DNA of 6,175 nucleotides, taken from positions 1 to 6,175 of the forward strand of contig JAAYJY010000247.1 of the NCBI GenBank assembly GCA_012522705.1. The letters are read 5' to 3'. The notes beneath the pieces are model-generated. The model saw only the letters and a list, made by a program, of their open reading frames with translations. It was not told where the DNA came from and did no database searches. Within the stretch, counting starts at the first letter, position 1. Each line of letters begins with the position of its first letter. Position numbers and translations under genes: made by a program. This DNA comes from Syntrophomonadaceae bacterium (lineage in GTDB: Bacteria; Bacillota; Syntrophomonadia; Syntrophomonadales; Syntrophomonadaceae). Positions 5,907-6,175 of this stretch are shown here, in pieces.

Positions 5907-5918
5907 GAACGGGCGTTC
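5907..5918. promoter_or_regulatory. LexA (DinR) box match, possible SOS operator
   Basis: GAACGGGCGTTC fits the Gram-positive LexA-box core GAAC-RNRY-GTTC at every defined position. LexA bound here would repress a promoter until DNA damage triggers its cleavage. The site lies 97 bases after walJ and 98 bases before the first ATG of the transposase at the right edge. No convincing -35/-10 pair is seen around it, so what it controls is unclear. It may belong to the mobile element or to a host gene interrupted by that element. The match is seen directly; regulation is inferred. Confidence 0.45.
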
Positions 5919-6015
5919 AGAAAGGGATTCCAGAAAAGATGGCGAAACCAGTCCAATAGAGCTATAACGTTACGGGAGAATCGCCATAAGAAGTCTGACT
6001 CCTACTGTACAAATC

Positions 6016-6175
6016 ATGGAAGCTGGAGCAGCTCCGCAAATTGCGGCTAGGTGCGATGAAATCAAATTAGCAGACACAATTAACCAGCTGGTTATGTGGG
6101 ATGATAAACAATGCAAATTATCTCCTGGAACAAGAATTGAAGCGATTATTATCAATGTACTTTCGGCACGCAAAC
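6016..6175 (+). CDS. IS1634-type (DUF4277) transposase, N-terminal fragment cut by the window edge
   Basis: The 53 visible residues read MEAGAAPQIAARCDEIKLAD and continue through NQLVMWDDKQCKLSPGTRIE to NVLSARK. That pattern is typical of the N-terminal DUF4277 domain of IS1634/IS4-like transposases: a helix, then a WD-x-x-QC-x-LSPG turn, then a hydrophobic helix. The catalytic DDE core would lie beyond the window. The frame is open from 5968, after TAA at 5965-5967, and the upstream residues IRSLTPTVQI also look family-like. However, the only well-placed ribosome site (GGGAG, 5974-5978) points to an ATA codon at 5986, not to an ATG. The ATG at 6016 is the first conventional start and has no clear ribosome site, so the real N-terminus may be 10 residues longer. 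The element's left inverted repeat was not identified. Whether the gene is intact cannot be judged. Confidence 0.7.
   Translation, partial: MEAGAAPQIAARCDEIKLADTINQLVMWDDKQCKLSPGTRIEAIIINVLSARK

Noticed and set aside
1..6175. CRISPR arrays, tRNA or rRNA genes
   Set aside because: No regularly spaced repeats and no tRNA- or rRNA-like conserved segments were seen on either strand.

Overview
The window looks like a stretch of a bacterial chromosome from the Bacillota, probably an anaerobic clostridial or Peptococcaceae/Syntrophomonadaceae-like lineage. This rests on a YycJ/WalJ-type metallo-hydrolase, strong AGGAGG-type ribosome binding sites, an IS66 transposase of the type common in those groups, and a perfect match to the Gram-positive LexA (DinR) box. 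Base composition is roughly balanced in the genes and clearly AT-rich in the 940-1200 spacer. The genus cannot be fixed from this sequence alone.

Layout. Positions 1-939 hold the decayed 3' two-thirds of an IS66-family transposase (TnpC) with three disabling lesions: an internal deletion, a 5-bp tandem duplication and an amber codon. An AT-rich spacer (940-1227) follows, with a dyad, a consensus -10 hexamer and a T-tailed hairpin. Two minus-strand genes come next: a soluble von Willebrand factor A (VWA) protein (1228-2313) and, upstream of it, a small membrane protein with an N-terminal four-cysteine zinc-finger-like motif (2455-2883). Each appears to have its own promoter. A divergent intergenic region (2884-3155) carries promoters for the small membrane protein and, on the plus strand, for glnS (3156-4862, glutaminyl-tRNA synthetase). 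After a 171-base spacer with its own promoter comes walJ/yycJ (5034-5810). The right edge (about 5968-6175) enters a second mobile element, the N-terminus of a DUF4277/IS1634-type transposase. A LexA-box match lies just upstream of it.

How the genes work together. glnS charges tRNA-Gln directly, and walJ encodes a two-metal MBL-fold hydrolase of the kind linked elsewhere to the cell-wall WalRK system and DNA repair. They are independent housekeeping genes that happen to be neighbours. The VWA protein and the zinc-finger membrane protein are co-directional and may be functionally connected, but nothing here proves it. They are the least understood genes in the window. The whole gene set lies between two insertion elements of different families. 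I do not see clear evidence of a complete new defence or mobile system. The best leads are the VWA/zinc-finger-membrane pair, the LexA box beside the right-hand element, and the possible short transcription unit in the spacer after the IS66 remnant.
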